DNA of 64,000 nucleotides from Bathymodiolus brooksi. Lineage: Eukaryota; Mollusca; Bivalvia; Mytilida; Modiolidae. The notes beneath the pieces were generated by a model. That model was not told where the DNA came from. It saw only the letters and a program-made list of their open reading frames with translations, and ran no database searches. This document shows, piece by piece, positions 42,164 to 53,823 of the stretch; position 1 is the first letter of the stretch, and every line of letters begins with the position of its first letter. Both the position numbers and the translations under genes were made by a program. The DNA is taken from positions 53,520,036 through 53,584,035 of the forward strand of contig OY804579.1 in assembly GCA_963680875.1 (NCBI GenBank), given 5' to 3'.

Positions 42164-44075
42164 TCATGTATTTGTGTGTTAGGGGTCATGTATTTGTGTG
42201 TTAGGGGTCATGTATTTGTGTGTTAGGGGTCATGTATTTGTGTGTTAGGGGTCATGTATTTGTGTGTTAGGGGTCATGTATTTGTGTGTTAGGGGTCATG
42301 TATTTGTGGGTTAGGGGTCATGTATTTGTGGGTTAGGGGTCATGTATTTGTGGGTTAGGGGTCATGTATTTGTGTGTTAGGGGTCATGTATTTGTGTGTT
42401 AGGGGTCATGTATTTGTGTGTTAGGGGTCATGTATTTGTGTTAGGGGTCATGTATTTGTGTGTTAGGGGTATGTATTTGTGTGTTAGGGGTCATGTATTT
42501 GTGTGTTAGGGGTCATGTATTTGTGTGTTAGTGGCCATGTATTTGTGTGTTAGGGGTCATGTATTTGTGTGTTAGGGGTCATGTATTTGTGTGTTAGGGG
42601 TCATGTATTTGTGTGTTAGGGGTCATGTATTTGTGGGTTAGGGGTCATGTATTTGTGGGTTAGGGGTCATGTATTTGTGTGTTAGGGGTCATGTATTTGT
42701 GGGTTAGGGGTCATGTATTTGTGGGTTAGGGGTCATGTATTTGTGTGTTAGGGGTCATGTATTTGTGTGTTAGGGGTCATGTATTTGTGGGTTAGGGGTC
42801 ATGTATTTGTGGGTTAGGGGTCATGCATTTGTGTGTTAGGGGTCATGTATTTGTGTGTTAGGGGTCATGTATTTGTGGGTTAGGGGTCATGTATTTGTGG
42901 GTTAGGGGTCATGTATTTGTGTGTTAGGGGTCATGTATTTGTGGGTTAGGGGTCATGTATTTGTGGGTTAGGGGTCATGTATTTGTGTGTTAGGGGTCAT
43001 GTATTTGTGGGTTAGGGGTCATGTATTTGTGTGTTAGGGGTCATGTATTTGTGTGTTAGGGGTCATGTATTTGTGTGTTAGGGGTCATGTATTTGTGTGT
43101 TAGGGGTCATGTATTTGTGTGTTAGGGGTCATGTATTTGTGTGTTAGGGGTCATGTATTTGTGGGTTAGGGGTCATGTATTTGTGGGTTAGGGGTCATGT
43201 ATTTGTGTGTTAGGGGTCATGTATTTGTGTGTTAGGGGTCATGTATTTGTGTGTTAGGGGTCATGTATTTGTGTGTTAGGGGTCATGTATTTGTGTGTTA
43301 GGGGTCATGTATTTGTGGGTTAGGGGTCATGTATTTGTGGGTTAGGGGTCATGTATTTGTGTGTTAGGGGTCATGTATTTGTGGGTTAGGGGTCATGTAT
43401 TTGTGTGTTAGGGGTCATGTATTTGTGTGTTAGGGGTCATGTATTTGTGGGTTAGGGGTCATGTATTTGTGTGTTAGGGGTCATGTATTTGTGTGTTAGG
43501 GGTCATGTATTTGTGTGTTAGGGGTCATGTATTTGTGGGTTAGGGGTCATGTATTTGTGTGTTAGGGGTCATGTATTTGTGGGTTAGGGGTCATGTATTT
43601 GTGTGTTAGGGGTCATGTATTTGTGTGTTAGGGGTCATGTATTTGTGTGTTAGGGGTCATGTATTTGTGTGTTAGGGGTCATGTATTTGTGGGTTAGGGG
43701 TCATGTATTTGTGTGTTAGGGGTCATGTATTTGTGGGTTAGGGGTCATGTATTTGTGTGTTAGGGGTCATGTATTTGTGTGTTAGGGGTCATGTATTTGT
43801 GTGTTAGGGGTCATGTATTTGTGGGTTAGGGGTCATGTATTTGTGTGTTAGGGGTCATGTATTTGTGGGTTAGGGGTCATGTATTTGTGTGTTAGGGGTC
43901 ATGTATTTGTGGGTTAGAGGTCATGTATTTGTGTGTTAGGGGTCATGTATTTGTGTGTTAGGGGTCATGTATTTGTGTGTTAGGGGTCATGTATTTGTGT
44001 GTTAGGGGTCATGTATTAGTGGGTTAGGGGTCATGTATTTGTGGGTTAGGGGTCATGTATTTGTGGGTTAGGGGT
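42164..44075. repeat. 22-bp minisatellite, about 86 copies
   Basis: Unit TCATGTATTTGTGTGTTAGGGG. The main variation is a T/G difference (gtgTg or gtgGg). A few units have one- or two-base deletions near 42440-42470. A single ancestral unit is seen at 18090-18122. Confidence 0.96.
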
Positions 44076-45117
44076 ATGCATTTTGTCTCTTTTTACGATT
44101 TTTCTATTGGATTTTAGAAATTTAATGTTCTGACAATGTGGTATTTATTGTTTTTCCTTGTATTCCTTTTTTTATTTTAAAGAGATACCTGCTAAGTATT
44201 AAACGTTCTTGACACCAGTTCATTGTCCTACTTTAAAGAGAATTAAATGACACATGAAAAGCACAGTGTCGGTAATTTATTCCTTAGGAAGATCAAAACA
44301 GTATAGCTGGGTATGAACTGATTTATCAGTATACTTAAGAAATAATTCACATTTCCATTCCTCGCGATGAACATCGGCCCTATGGACCAAGACCAGTAAA
44401 ATTTGTTCGGATCCGTAATTATTTTTAGTTTTTATTTAGATTTAGATAATAAATTCAAGAATTTGATTGGACCAGTAAATTCAAATTTTCTTAGCGAGGA
44501 CTGATATTTCTACAATATATTGTAGGTTGTTATCCGGGTGCGAAATGTATCAACACTAGACCAGTACTTAGCACAGACCTTCCACCACCAAGATGAATAC
44601 AAGAATTAAAATGAAATAAATTGTTCCAACAATTATAACATGTTGCCATTTTCAGTGCATGACAGTTGGATTCCTATATTAATACTCATTCGTTTAACAT
44701 GAGTTGTGGAGTTTGCGACCATATGATGTCATACTCTAATTAAGATTTAATGGGGCCTTATACAAGTGATCCCACTTGTGAATGACCTCTCATCTTCGCT
44801 ATCCAAGGGTAATGATCGTCCTCCTGAAGGAGGAGGCGGGTCGTGACCCTTGGCTACAGAAGACGATGACCCTTTATCTGAGGTTAAATGTTTTGGCATA
44901 ATGTATTTCTTATAGATACGAAACGTTCGTTCCTATCCATACACCCATAGCGGATAACGGATCAAGAAGACTTCAGTTGTACCTCAAGATTAGGAAAACG
45001 GCAATTTGATTGAATGGATAAATTGATGTCCCATATACGTGACCACTTACGGGTTTCGTTAGATCTAAAAATAAATCCATAGACATATAAGAAAAGGAGA
45101 AGACATTGTAATTAGAA
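44076..45117. other. Spacer with one GC-rich hairpin
   Basis: Mostly unrecognised. At 44802-44856 CCAAGGGTAATGATCG, CCTCCTGAAGGAGG and CGTGACCCTTGG form an imperfect hairpin, possibly a small MITE. Confidence 0.45.
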
Positions 45118-45362
45118 CAGGGGTCCGTTGTTGAACTTGTGATTTTAAGCTAATCATATGATTAGCCCTAATTACATTGTTTATTCCTAATCACATAATT
45201 AGCTAATGCAATGATTAAATATGATTAGTTAATACATTGATTAAAAACAGTTCAGCATCAGAACTTAATCATTGCATTAGCTAAGTATGTGATTAGGAAT
45301 TGAAAATGTAATTAGGGCTAATCATATGATTAGTTTAATCACAAGTTCAACAAGGACCCCTG
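45118..45362. mobile_element. Palindromic hAT-like MITE (CAGGGGTCC ends)
   Basis: Ends CAGGGGTCCGTTGTTGAAC and GTTCAACAAGGACCCCTG are inverted, followed by GCTAATCATATGATTAG in both arms. The element is 245 bp with a short loop near 45235-45255. CAGGGG ends fit hAT, but I could not find a clear 8-bp TSD. Confidence 0.75.
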
Positions 45363-45479
45363 GTTTTTAATATATTTCGTCTTGAATTATCAACCTAATC
45401 ATATATTCATATTATGAGAAATCGCCTCTTACATGGTTCATCCATTGTTACACGAATATAAATCCCCACCTCCCACGTG

Positions 45480-45625
45480 CACACAACATGGTTAATTTCC
45501 ATTAAAAATGTAACTCTATTTATACCCCCCACTACAACTTCGTTGTGGGGGGTATAAATAGAGTTACATTTTTAATGGGGGGTATAAATAGAGTTACATT
45601 TTTAATGGAAATTAACCATGTTGTG
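45480..45625. repeat. Inverted duplication at the head of the Helentron-like element
   Basis: CACAACATGGTTAATTTCC...TATTTATACCCCCC is mirrored by GGGGGGTATAAATA...GGAAATTAACCATGTTGTG, with arms of about 50-60 bp. The right arm is itself partly duplicated (GGGGTATAAATAGAGTTACA occurs twice). Confidence 0.85.
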
Positions 45626-46203
45626 CATACTGGTTTCACCATGTTCGTCCGTCCGTCCGTCTGTCGACAAATCCTATGTCGTACGATAACTTGAGTTGTG
45701 CTTCTTAGAATCTTTTAAAATTTTATCAGCTGTTTACTGGTGAAGAGAGGAGGATCCCTTTCATTTTTGACGATTTTCACTTTTGCCGTTCCAGAGTTAT
45801 TGGACTTGATATGACGGAAAATATGATGTTTACCCTATGTCGTATGATAACTTGAGTTGTGTTTCTCAGAATGTTTTGAAATTTTATCAGCGGCTTGCCG
45901 GTGAAGAGAGGAGGATCCCTTTCATTTTTGACGATTATCAGTTTTGCCGTTCCCGAGTTATTGGACTTGATATGACGGAAAATAGGATTTTTACCCTATG
46001 TCGTATGATAACTTGAGTAGTGTTTCTCAGAATGTTTTGAAATTTTATCAGCGGCTTACCGGTGAAGAGAGGAGGGTTCCTTTCATTTTTGGTCGGAATA
46101 ATCAGTAATGTTTTGGTTATGGAAATAGGTTGGACAGATGTGGGGAGCGGGGGGTATATCTTACTGAGCTGTGCTCACAGTAATACTAGTTTTATTTGAT
46201 CTC
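45526..46203 (+). mobile_element. Helentron-like element (GGGGGGTATA family), plus copy
   Basis: It starts with palindromic TATACCCCCC/GGGGGGTATA. GTCCGTCCGTCCGTCTG follows, and then three ~137-bp core units (CCTATGTCGTATGATAACTT at about 45675, 45835 and 45997; GGTGAAGAGAGGAGG). It ends GAGCTGTGCTCACAGTAATA plus CTAGT. No coding sequence. It is the same family as 23438-23885. Confidence 0.78.
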
Positions 46204-46398
46204 GTATTAAGATGTCTTCGGTAAAGGAAGATACACAATGTACCATTTTAATTTCGTTGGATCAATGTGATGTGGATTGTGAACTTTAACACTAGCTACT
46301 CAAGAGGTGGTATGAATCAGATGTGGATTCTGAAAAAAATCTAAAGAGTACATACAATCTATGTCCCTCTCCTCCTGCAATGGCATTAAAACATGTTT

Positions 46399-48412
46399 AG
46401 CTCACCTGGCCATAGGCCAGGTGAGCTTTTGTCATGGGTAAGCGTCCGCCGTCCGTCCGTCCGTTGGCTTTTCACATTTAAATCTTCTTCTCTGAAACAT
46501 CTGAACAGATTTCAACCAAACTTGCCAGCAATGTTCACTGGATGGTCCTCTACCAGATTTGTGTTTTTGGTGCTGATTTGAAATCCAACATGGCTGCCAG
46601 GGTCCATAATGTGTTCTCATTGGCTGAAATTTTAAAAATCTGTCAGAAACCACTAAGTCAATTGAATTGTGACTTTGTAGGAATGATCATTGGGTGGTCC
46701 TGTACTAAAATTGTGAATCGTTTGCCGATCGGAAATTCAAGATGGCCGCCATGACTCGACTTAGTTTAACATTGGACCCTATGGGAATTTCACATTTTCA
46801 TCTTTTTTTCTGAAACCACAAAACAGATTTGAACCAAACTTGACAGAAATGTTCATTGGATGGTCATATACAAGATTGTTGTTTTTGGCGCTGATCGGAA
46901 ATCCAACATGGCTGCCAGGGCCCATAATGTGTTCTGATTGGTCGAAATTTTAAAAATCTTCTTGTTAGAAACCACTAAGCCAATTGAATTGTGACTTTGC
47001 AGGAATTATCATTGGGTGGTCCCGTACTAAACTTGTGAATCGTTTGCCGATCGAAAATTCAAGATGGCCGCCATGACTCGACTTAGTTTAACATTGGACC
47101 CTATGGGAATTTCACATTTTCATCTTTTTTTCTGAAACTACAAAACAGATTTGAACCAAACTTGGCAGAAATGTTCATTGGATGGTCATATACAAGATTT
47201 TTTTTTTTGGCGCTGATCGGAAATCCAACATGGCTGCCAGGGTCCATAATATGTTCTGATTGATCGAAATTAAAAAAATCTTCTTGTTAGAAACCACTAA
47301 GCCAATTGAATTGTGACTTTGCAGGAATGATCATTGGGTGGTCCTGTACTAAACTTGTGAATCGTTTGCCGATCGGAAATTCAAGATGGCCGCCATGACT
47401 CGACTTAGTTTAACATTGGACCCTATGGGAATTTCACATTTTCATCTTTTTTTCTGAAACCACAAAACAGATTTGAACCAAACTTGGCAGAAATGTTCAT
47501 TGGATGGTCATATACAAGATTTTTTTTTTTGGCGCTGATCGGAAATCCAACATGGCTGCCAGGGTCCATAATATGTTCTGATTGATCGAAATTAAAAAAA
47601 TCTTCTTGTTAGAAACCACTAAGCCAATTGAATTGTGACTTTGCAGGAATGATCATTGGGTGGTCCTGTACTAAACTTGTGAATCGTTTGCCGATCGGAA
47701 ATTCAAGATGGCCGCCATGACTCGACTTAGTTTAACATTGGACCCTATGGGAATTTCACATTTTCATCTTTTTTTCTGAAACCACAAAACAGATTTGAAC
47801 CAAACTTGGCAGAAATGTACATTGGATGGTCATATACAAGATTTTAAAGCAAACATGGCATGGACGGTCCTTAAGTAGTCAATTTTCAAAATTGTGTCCA
47901 GTAACCCTGACCTCCATCCAAGATGGCCACCTTCAGCGGACATACTGTAGTTTTAACATAGAACCCTATGGGAAAAAATGTTTTAAAATCTTCTCCTCTG
48001 AAACCAGTAAGCCAATATAGTAAACATGTCATCGATGGTCCTTAGGTGGTCAACTTCCAAAATTGTGTTCAGTGATCCCGATCTCGGTTCAAAATGGCCG
48101 CCGTCAGCAGACATAGTTTTAACATAGGACCCTATGGGAAAATTGCTTAAAAGTCTTCTCTTCTGAAACCAGTCAGCCAATTTAAAGCAAACATGGCATG
48201 GATGGTCCTTGGGTAGTATACTTTCAAAATTGTGTCCGGTGACCACGACCTCCATCCAAGATGGCTGCCATGAGCAGACATAGTTTTAACATAGAACCCT
48301 ATGGCAGTATGGGATTTGAATAGTAACTTAGATGTATTCGGCATGCAGAAATTCTTAAGAGGACTTATTTATTTAAGGTGAGCGATACAGGCTCACCTGA
48401 GCCTCTAGTTTT
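46399..48412 (+). mobile_element. Complete Helentron/pearl-like element with 321-bp core dimers
   Basis: The head is AGCTCACCTGGCC...GGCCAGGTGAGCT, followed by GTCCGTCCGTCCG. Four ~321-bp core dimers follow (marker GATCGGAAATTCAAGATGG near 46725, 47046, 47367 and 47690), then more diverged ~166-bp units to 48300. The 3' end is GGTGAGCGATACAGGCTCACC plus GAGCCTCTAGT, a hairpin ending in CTAGT. Rolling-circle elements have such an end and make no long target duplication. It is non-coding. Confidence 0.82.
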
Positions 48413-48419
48413 TTATTCA

Positions 48420-49570
48420 AATACTTTATTGAATAAATGCAAAAATACATATCCAATGGGATTGCACATTTGACTTCTCTACCCTCTACACAATTATTCC
48501 CCACGCTAAGTTGAAAGACAGATTAAGGGAGTTGGTGCAACTATGTTTCATAAAAAAAAGAATGGCCTACGTAGATATAAATATCTTGTGCTAGGAAGGG
48601 ACAGATCTTATTTTGTAAATAAAAACACTAAAGAAAAACCACTCTGATTCTACCAAAACGTTATCTTGTGTTTGGTGGACGTGTTTTCAACAGACAGTCG
48701 GCATATCTGTAGGTACAAACTGTGCTCCTCTTCTCGCGGATTTGTTCCTTTATTCGTATGAGGCATACTTCATACTGGGGCTTCTCAATAAAAACGAAAA
48801 GATGCTAGCTCGATCCTTTAATTTCACATTCCTCTATATAGATGATGTCCTTTCACTAAATAATTCTAGGTTTTGTTATATCGTTGATCGCCTCTACCCC
48901 ATTGAGCAAGAAATAAAGGGTATCACAAATACAGATATGTCTGCTTCATACTTTTACATACACCTCGAAACTGACAGTGAGGGGCGGTTAAGAACGACGA
49001 TGATTTCAATTTTCCCATTGTGAACTTTCCATTTATATGTAGCAACATTCCAGCAGCACCTGCATATGGAGTATATATCTCTCAGTTAATACGATATTCC
49101 AGAGCTTGATGTTCCTATCAGGATGTCCTTGATAAATGGTTGCTGATAACAAGGAAGCTACGGAACCAAGGGTTCCTATTGGTTACGTTTTACGGTCGCC
49201 ACCATGACTTGGTTGACCGTTATGGAATATCTGTGTCACAGATGATCACGGATATGTTCCACTTGTCGTAAACACTTCCCGGTCCTTTTCTCATTCATGA
49301 CCTATCACCGATTTTGTAACTAAATTAACACGACGGGTGCCACTAGTGGAGCAGGAACTGCTCACCCTTCCGGAGCACCTGAGTTCACCACCGGTCTTTA
49401 GTTTTATGTGTATGTTTTGTGGCTCATTGTTTGTTCTTTTGGCCATTGTGTTGTCTGTCCTTCTGCGATTTACGGATTCTAATTACCCCTTTGGTATCTT
49501 CAAACTCTTCTTGCATTTGTCTGCAAACTTAAAACCGTACATGAATGCGCCGTTTGATAGTTAGATTTAC
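48420..49570 (+). pseudogene. Degenerate Penelope-related reverse transcriptase
   Basis: Fragments in several frames give KYLVLGRD, QTVGISVGTNCAPLLADLFL (48690-48750), FTFLYIDDVLSLNN (48825-48870), SNIPAAPAYGVYISQLIRYS (49040-49100) and DRYGISVSQMITDMF (49220-49260). The GTNCAP block followed by YIDDV matches Penelope-type RTs best, but other RT classes are possible. Stops and frame shifts break it. The 3' part (GACGGGTGCCACTAGTGGAG to CCCTTTGGTATCTTC) is shared with fragments at 36060, 58645 and 60860. Confidence 0.7.
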
Positions 49571-50404
49571 ATCTACCTTAAAGGTGTAAGTAGTCTTCTA
49601 CCTTAGCTAGATGTACTCTTAGCAATATGTGATAAAGTTTGTCAGCTACGACAGGTGTGTGGTTTTATCTATTACGCCGGTTTCCTCCTATAAATCTGAT
49701 TGCAAGGATATAATTTAAATATTGTTGAAGATAGGGTAAAATATCTAAATTGTTTATTGGGCACTGGTGAAGGTTCCCAGGATTCAAACCCACAGAGCTG
49801 TCCAGCGCATCGCCGGGTGGCAGACAGGAAAACCATCTCGATGGGGGGTTCGGGTTATACCAGTAATACGGAAATCTTGATCGTGGATCATAGTGGGTAA
49901 CTTATTTAGAGAGTGTCACACCCCCTCCTCGCAAAAGACCTCTTTTGTAGATTTCGGAAAAGAGTAGGCGCGTTGTACATAGTCGCTACAAAAGACTAAT
50001 TGTTTGTCCCTACCCAACTCTCAATACTTTTTGAGTGGCAGTCAACGTTGACCCATCCCTTCCCCCATTTCTACACAGTTTTTATATATTACTGAGCTTG
50101 TTCTCATCCTGATTATTGCTGAAATACTGCTCAATTCAACAAATCCTGTGTCGCATGTTACTATATTAATTGTTACCTATGCGAGTTCGAAAATCTTAAA
50201 GATTAAGTGGTTTTTTTTTAATTTTGGGATTTATTATAGTATTTGATTTAGGTACTATCCCGTTTCACTGTTTATGCTATTTTTAACAATGACAGTATCA
50301 TGTTTATTGAAATTTTAAAAGAAGTTTGACTAGACCAATGGAAAAAACTCTATATAGTGTGACTGTCCTCTTTTGTGATGGGTCAATACCTCTATCACTC
50401 AGGG
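49571..50404. other. Spacer with SINE-like relic
   Basis: Around 49625-49735 (ATGTGATAAAGTTTGTCAG, GGTTTCCTCC, AATATTGTTGAAG) a decayed plus-strand SINE body can be discerned. The remainder is unrecognised. Confidence 0.45.
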
Positions 50405-50655
50405 AACGTCGTGGTCGTGATCGTAATGTAGTTGGATTTACAACTACATGTGCAATCAGTGTCTATCACCACTAACTTTGTGAGTTCGAACGCTGTTCAT
50501 GGCGAGGTGTACTCGATACAACATTATGTGATAAGGTTTGTCGGTGACTTGCGACAGGTTCCCCGGTTTCTTCCACCGTTAAAACTGACCGCCACGATAT
50601 AGCTGAAATATTTTTGAAAGTGGCGTTAAACACCATAAACCTAAATCAAACCATC
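50405..50655 (+). mobile_element. tRNA-derived SINE
   Basis: Head GTCGTGGTCGTGATCGTAAT, B-box-like GAGTTCGAACGCT at 50480-50493. The body has GTACTCGATACAACATTATG, and the tail is ACGATATAGCTGAAATAT...AAAGTGGCGTTAAACACC. Same subfamily as 36418 and 54775. Confidence 0.83.
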
Positions 50656-50814
50656 TATTACTCAGAAAAATGTTAGTCACGAAGAGAGGACGAACTTAAA
50701 CCCAATGTATATGGACCTGTGAGAAAAGTGTGTCCTTTCAGACATTATTTGCTTTAGCTATATTGCTATTGTATACTTGGAGGACGTGACCTGGTCAACT
50801 TTCAGTTTCAATTA

Positions 50815-51000
50815 TGAAAAGAAAACAGTGATGGTCAACAATTCCACCCATATCAACAAAACTATACACAATCTTATCACTTCAACAGAAAAAGACCATG
50901 ACATTTGACGAATTGGAAATCCAGGTCCTGGTTTAGGACAGGTACAAAAGTGTGGCGGGGTTAAATCGATTAATATAATCACAACCCTCTACGCATTTTC
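50815..51000 (+). repeat. Dispersed repeat fragment (GTGTGGCGGGGTTAAA)
   Basis: AGTGATGGTCAACAATTCCA, ATCAACAAAACTATACA, GGTTTAGGACAGGTACAAAA and GTGTGGCGGGGTTAAA match 59865-60145 in order. They match 42090-42150 inverted. Confidence 0.75.
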
Positions 51001-51175
51001 TTATTTGTTCACTTGTTCTATTATAATTGCTAAATAATCAATCAGGCTCAAGCTAGCGACCAATTTCTAGCGACCATTAAGCTAGCCACCAATAAGGCGA
51101 TATGTCTCAAAACCAAAACAATTAATAAGAATAAAATGTATCTTTTAAGTTTTCTTGCAATAACAAATATCTTAC

Positions 51176-51562
51176 GGTAAATGCATATTCAACACAACTT
51201 GAATCGACATCTGGGCATGTAAGAAATATTTCTGGAGCCTCCTTCCCCACACAATACAAAGTTAACATTTGACACCCTACTGTGGACCTGATGTGAAGAA
51301 TCCCACACAGGCACCCAGAGGAGTAAAATAACAAAATAGTTATGACTGTATTCCTCATGAACTCTTTGTACTTGTATTTTTTTGTAAGAAAAAAATTAAA
51401 AAATAGTAAATTCAGGAAATTTTAACTAACAAGTTCTAATCTTACCTTCTTTACACAGTTTTTCATTATACACGGATATAACCAAACATGGGTTTTTCAT
51501 ATATAATCCGTTCACAAATGTAATACAAAGAAGGAACATTTGCAGCAGGAACCCCATTGTCC
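51176..51562 (-). CDS. Possible small secreted cysteine-containing protein, two exons
   Basis: Exon 51446-51562 has acceptor AAATGCAG, ATG at 51557 and donor GTAAGA in phase 1. It encodes a clear signal peptide (MGFLLQMFLLCITFVNG) followed by NPCLVISVYNEKLCKE. Exon 51176-51279 (acceptor TCCACAG, donor GTAAGA, phase 1 in, 0 out) continues VGCQMLTLYCVGKE and CPDVDSSCVEYAFT. The phases agree and seven cysteines follow the signal peptide. I recognise no family. Further exons would lie to the left. It could be a separate gene or, less likely, chance. Confidence 0.4.
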
Positions 51563-52144
51563 CTGCATTTAGAATGTAAAAAATAATGTCGTTGGTTGTA
51601 AAAATGTTTCTCATTAAACATTTACGTAATGATTATAAATGTAAACTTGGTTGAACCATTTGGTGGTAATGAGAGCATTGATTAGATACATGACCATTAG
51701 TAAACTGTAATTGTTACATGATAAATGATGATGGATCACTCACCGTTTATCATGGCAACGTAATAAGGCGATTTGCAAGCATTAATTTGAATTGAAACTA
51801 GGAAATCGTAATAATGCTATTTGGAGAACAGAAACTATGAATAGACAAATCGATCTCATTGTTTCAACACTAACTAAGATTTTGTAAATATTTTTGGTCT
51901 TGCGCAAGTAATTCCCGAAGTTAATTTACTTATTCAGGAACTACGACTTTGAGAATCACACATTTTGCAAATCGTTCCATCGATTGTACAAATATTCCAC
52001 AAACTCAGATTCCTCATATAATTTCCATGGTTTCGACCGCTCGATCACACAGTCTGATAAAACATATCACATAGGTGATCAAACTGGTCTTAATGTTTCA
52101 CAATTTGTTAGTCTCCATGGCTTTGGAAATCGGGGGTACGGTAG
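51563..52144. other. Spacer, nothing recognised
   Basis: No repeat or coding sequence seen. Confidence 0.45.
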
Positions 52145-52385
52145 GGGTTATGGTGTTTAACGCCACTTTCAACAATATTTCAGTTATATCGTGAAGGTCA
52201 GTTTTATTGGTGGAGGAAACCGAAGTAACCGGAGAAAATCATCGAACTGCCACAATCTTTAGCACATAATGTTGTATCGAGTACACATCGTCTAAGCGGG
52301 ATTCGAACTCACAACATTTGTTGTGATAGATTGCATAGATAGTTGTAAATCCAACTACCAGATGATCACGGCCACGGCGGCCTCT
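52145..52385 (-). mobile_element. tRNA-derived SINE
   Basis: Inverted tail GTGTTTAACGCCACTTTC near 52160. Body GGAGGAAACCGAAGTAACC. B-box complement GGGATTCGAACTC near 52300, and head complement CCAACTACCAGATGATCACG. Same subfamily as 36418. Confidence 0.82.
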
Positions 52386-52927
52386 CAGTTAATTATATAG
52401 TGAAACACAAAGTTGTACGATAAACTAATTTTCTTTTATTCTTTGATGATATTGTGCATCTTATATTATCTTAAAAACACAAATAATTTTAACTCATTCT
52501 TTTAACTTTCGATCCTACATTCATGATGGAAACATAATCTCGTGGAGATTAGATCTAGACATCCGAAGAAATTTTCTATAGAAAATCTAGGCTGGAGATA
52601 CAGAGCAGAAAATTTCTTCGGAAGCCATATATTTATATCCTTGAGCAGATTAAGGAAGACACACAAATGAAAATAGTTCATTCGCCTTAACACATAAATT
52701 TAGTAAATCACACAATTACAGATTTGACAAATTTGTTTTTATCTGTACTTTAATAGCTGTGGTCACATGATCATCGTACAAACATAAACCGGATGTAAAC
52801 AAACATCTGGACGAGCAGCATTTCATCACATGGAGTAATACCACTAAATCAAATATACTATATATAAGAAATTGCAACATGATTGCATTCTTTTCCTTTG
52901 ATCTTTAAAGTAACTACTAAGAACTGT

Positions 52928-53125
52928 ATGAAATAATATACGCAGGTACGATATATTGCACACTAATATGAAATAATATACGCAGACCGATATATAGTCC
53001 GAGATTCCTCTGTCGTTTAACGGCATTGATAATCTTGCTGTAGCCGTTGAACGGCTCGGCTACAGCAAGATTATCAATGCCGTTAAACGACAGAGGAATC
53101 TCGGACTAACCGATATATTGCACAC
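52928..53125. repeat. 40-bp tandem duplication, right copy interrupted by a MITE
   Basis: ATGAAATAATATACGCAG...ATATATTGCACACTAAT occurs intact at 52928-52969. It occurs again from about 52970, but there a palindromic element splits it at 52995-53108. Confidence 0.88.
52995..53108. mobile_element. 114-bp palindromic MITE with 9-bp TSD
   Basis: Arms TAGTCCGAGATTCCTCTGTC and GACAGAGGAATCTCGGACTA are perfect inverted repeats over about 50 bp, with an 8-base loop (TTGAACGG). ACCGATATA flanks both sides (52986-52994, 53109-53117). A 9-bp TSD fits Mutator-like elements. Confidence 0.92.
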
Positions 53126-53454
53126 TAATTAGTCTGTTTAAAGCCTATTTGACAATTAAGAGGGAAGCATGAGAGGCAAATGCCTCCTAAAATACAGATA
53201 AATTTTTTGAGAATTTCACAAATCACGGTGAATCAATAAATCGAGGGTCGCGAGAATAAAAAAAATACCCCAATCACAGATCATGGGAAAAAAATGCATG
53301 CGTGGCAGTGAAAAAGGGAGTGAGGGTCAGACGCAATTGCAATATTTTTAATATTGCCATGGAAAATGTGTTAAAAGGCTTACCTGACAAAATCAGTTGT
53401 CCAGACATCATACATAAATGCACTTCAAATGTACACATTTTTTGAATCACTTTC

Positions 53455-53575
53455 AAATTGCGAGACACAGGCACTTGTTTCATTCAAAAAATATATGCCC
53501 CCCAGAGACTTGTTTCATTAAAAAAATATATGCCCCCTCAGGAGAGGGGGCATATATTTTTTGAATGAAACAAGT
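53455..53575. repeat. Foldback plus partial direct repeat
   Basis: CTTGTTTCATTAAAAAAATA, TATGCCCCCTC, GAGGGGGCATA and TATTTTTTGAATGAAACAAG form a perfect hairpin (53509-53574). A direct copy of one arm lies at 53474-53505. Confidence 0.8.
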
Positions 53576-53823
53576 GCCGGTGTTGCGAGATCGTGGAGAT
53601 GATATAGGTTTCCTGTATACATAAAAACGATGCAGAACTGTTCTTCAATGTTTGACACCAGCTCATAAAGTTTTCAGAGACAGGATGACCAAGAAGTGCA
53701 TGCAATTTCATGTTTCTTTCCTCTCCGAAGCAGACGAAATGCAATATGTGTGTTGCACACTAGAAAATGACGTCATCCATGTACACTGTAAAGGATCATT
53801 TCTCGTAGCACGCGATTTTGATA

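Noticed and set aside
42164..44075. Interstitial telomere
   Set aside because: TTAGGG occurs once per 22-bp unit as part of a longer word, not as a pure hexamer array.
46393..48344. Several short open frames in the Helentron-like element
   Set aside because: They come from the tandem core on both strands and match no protein family.
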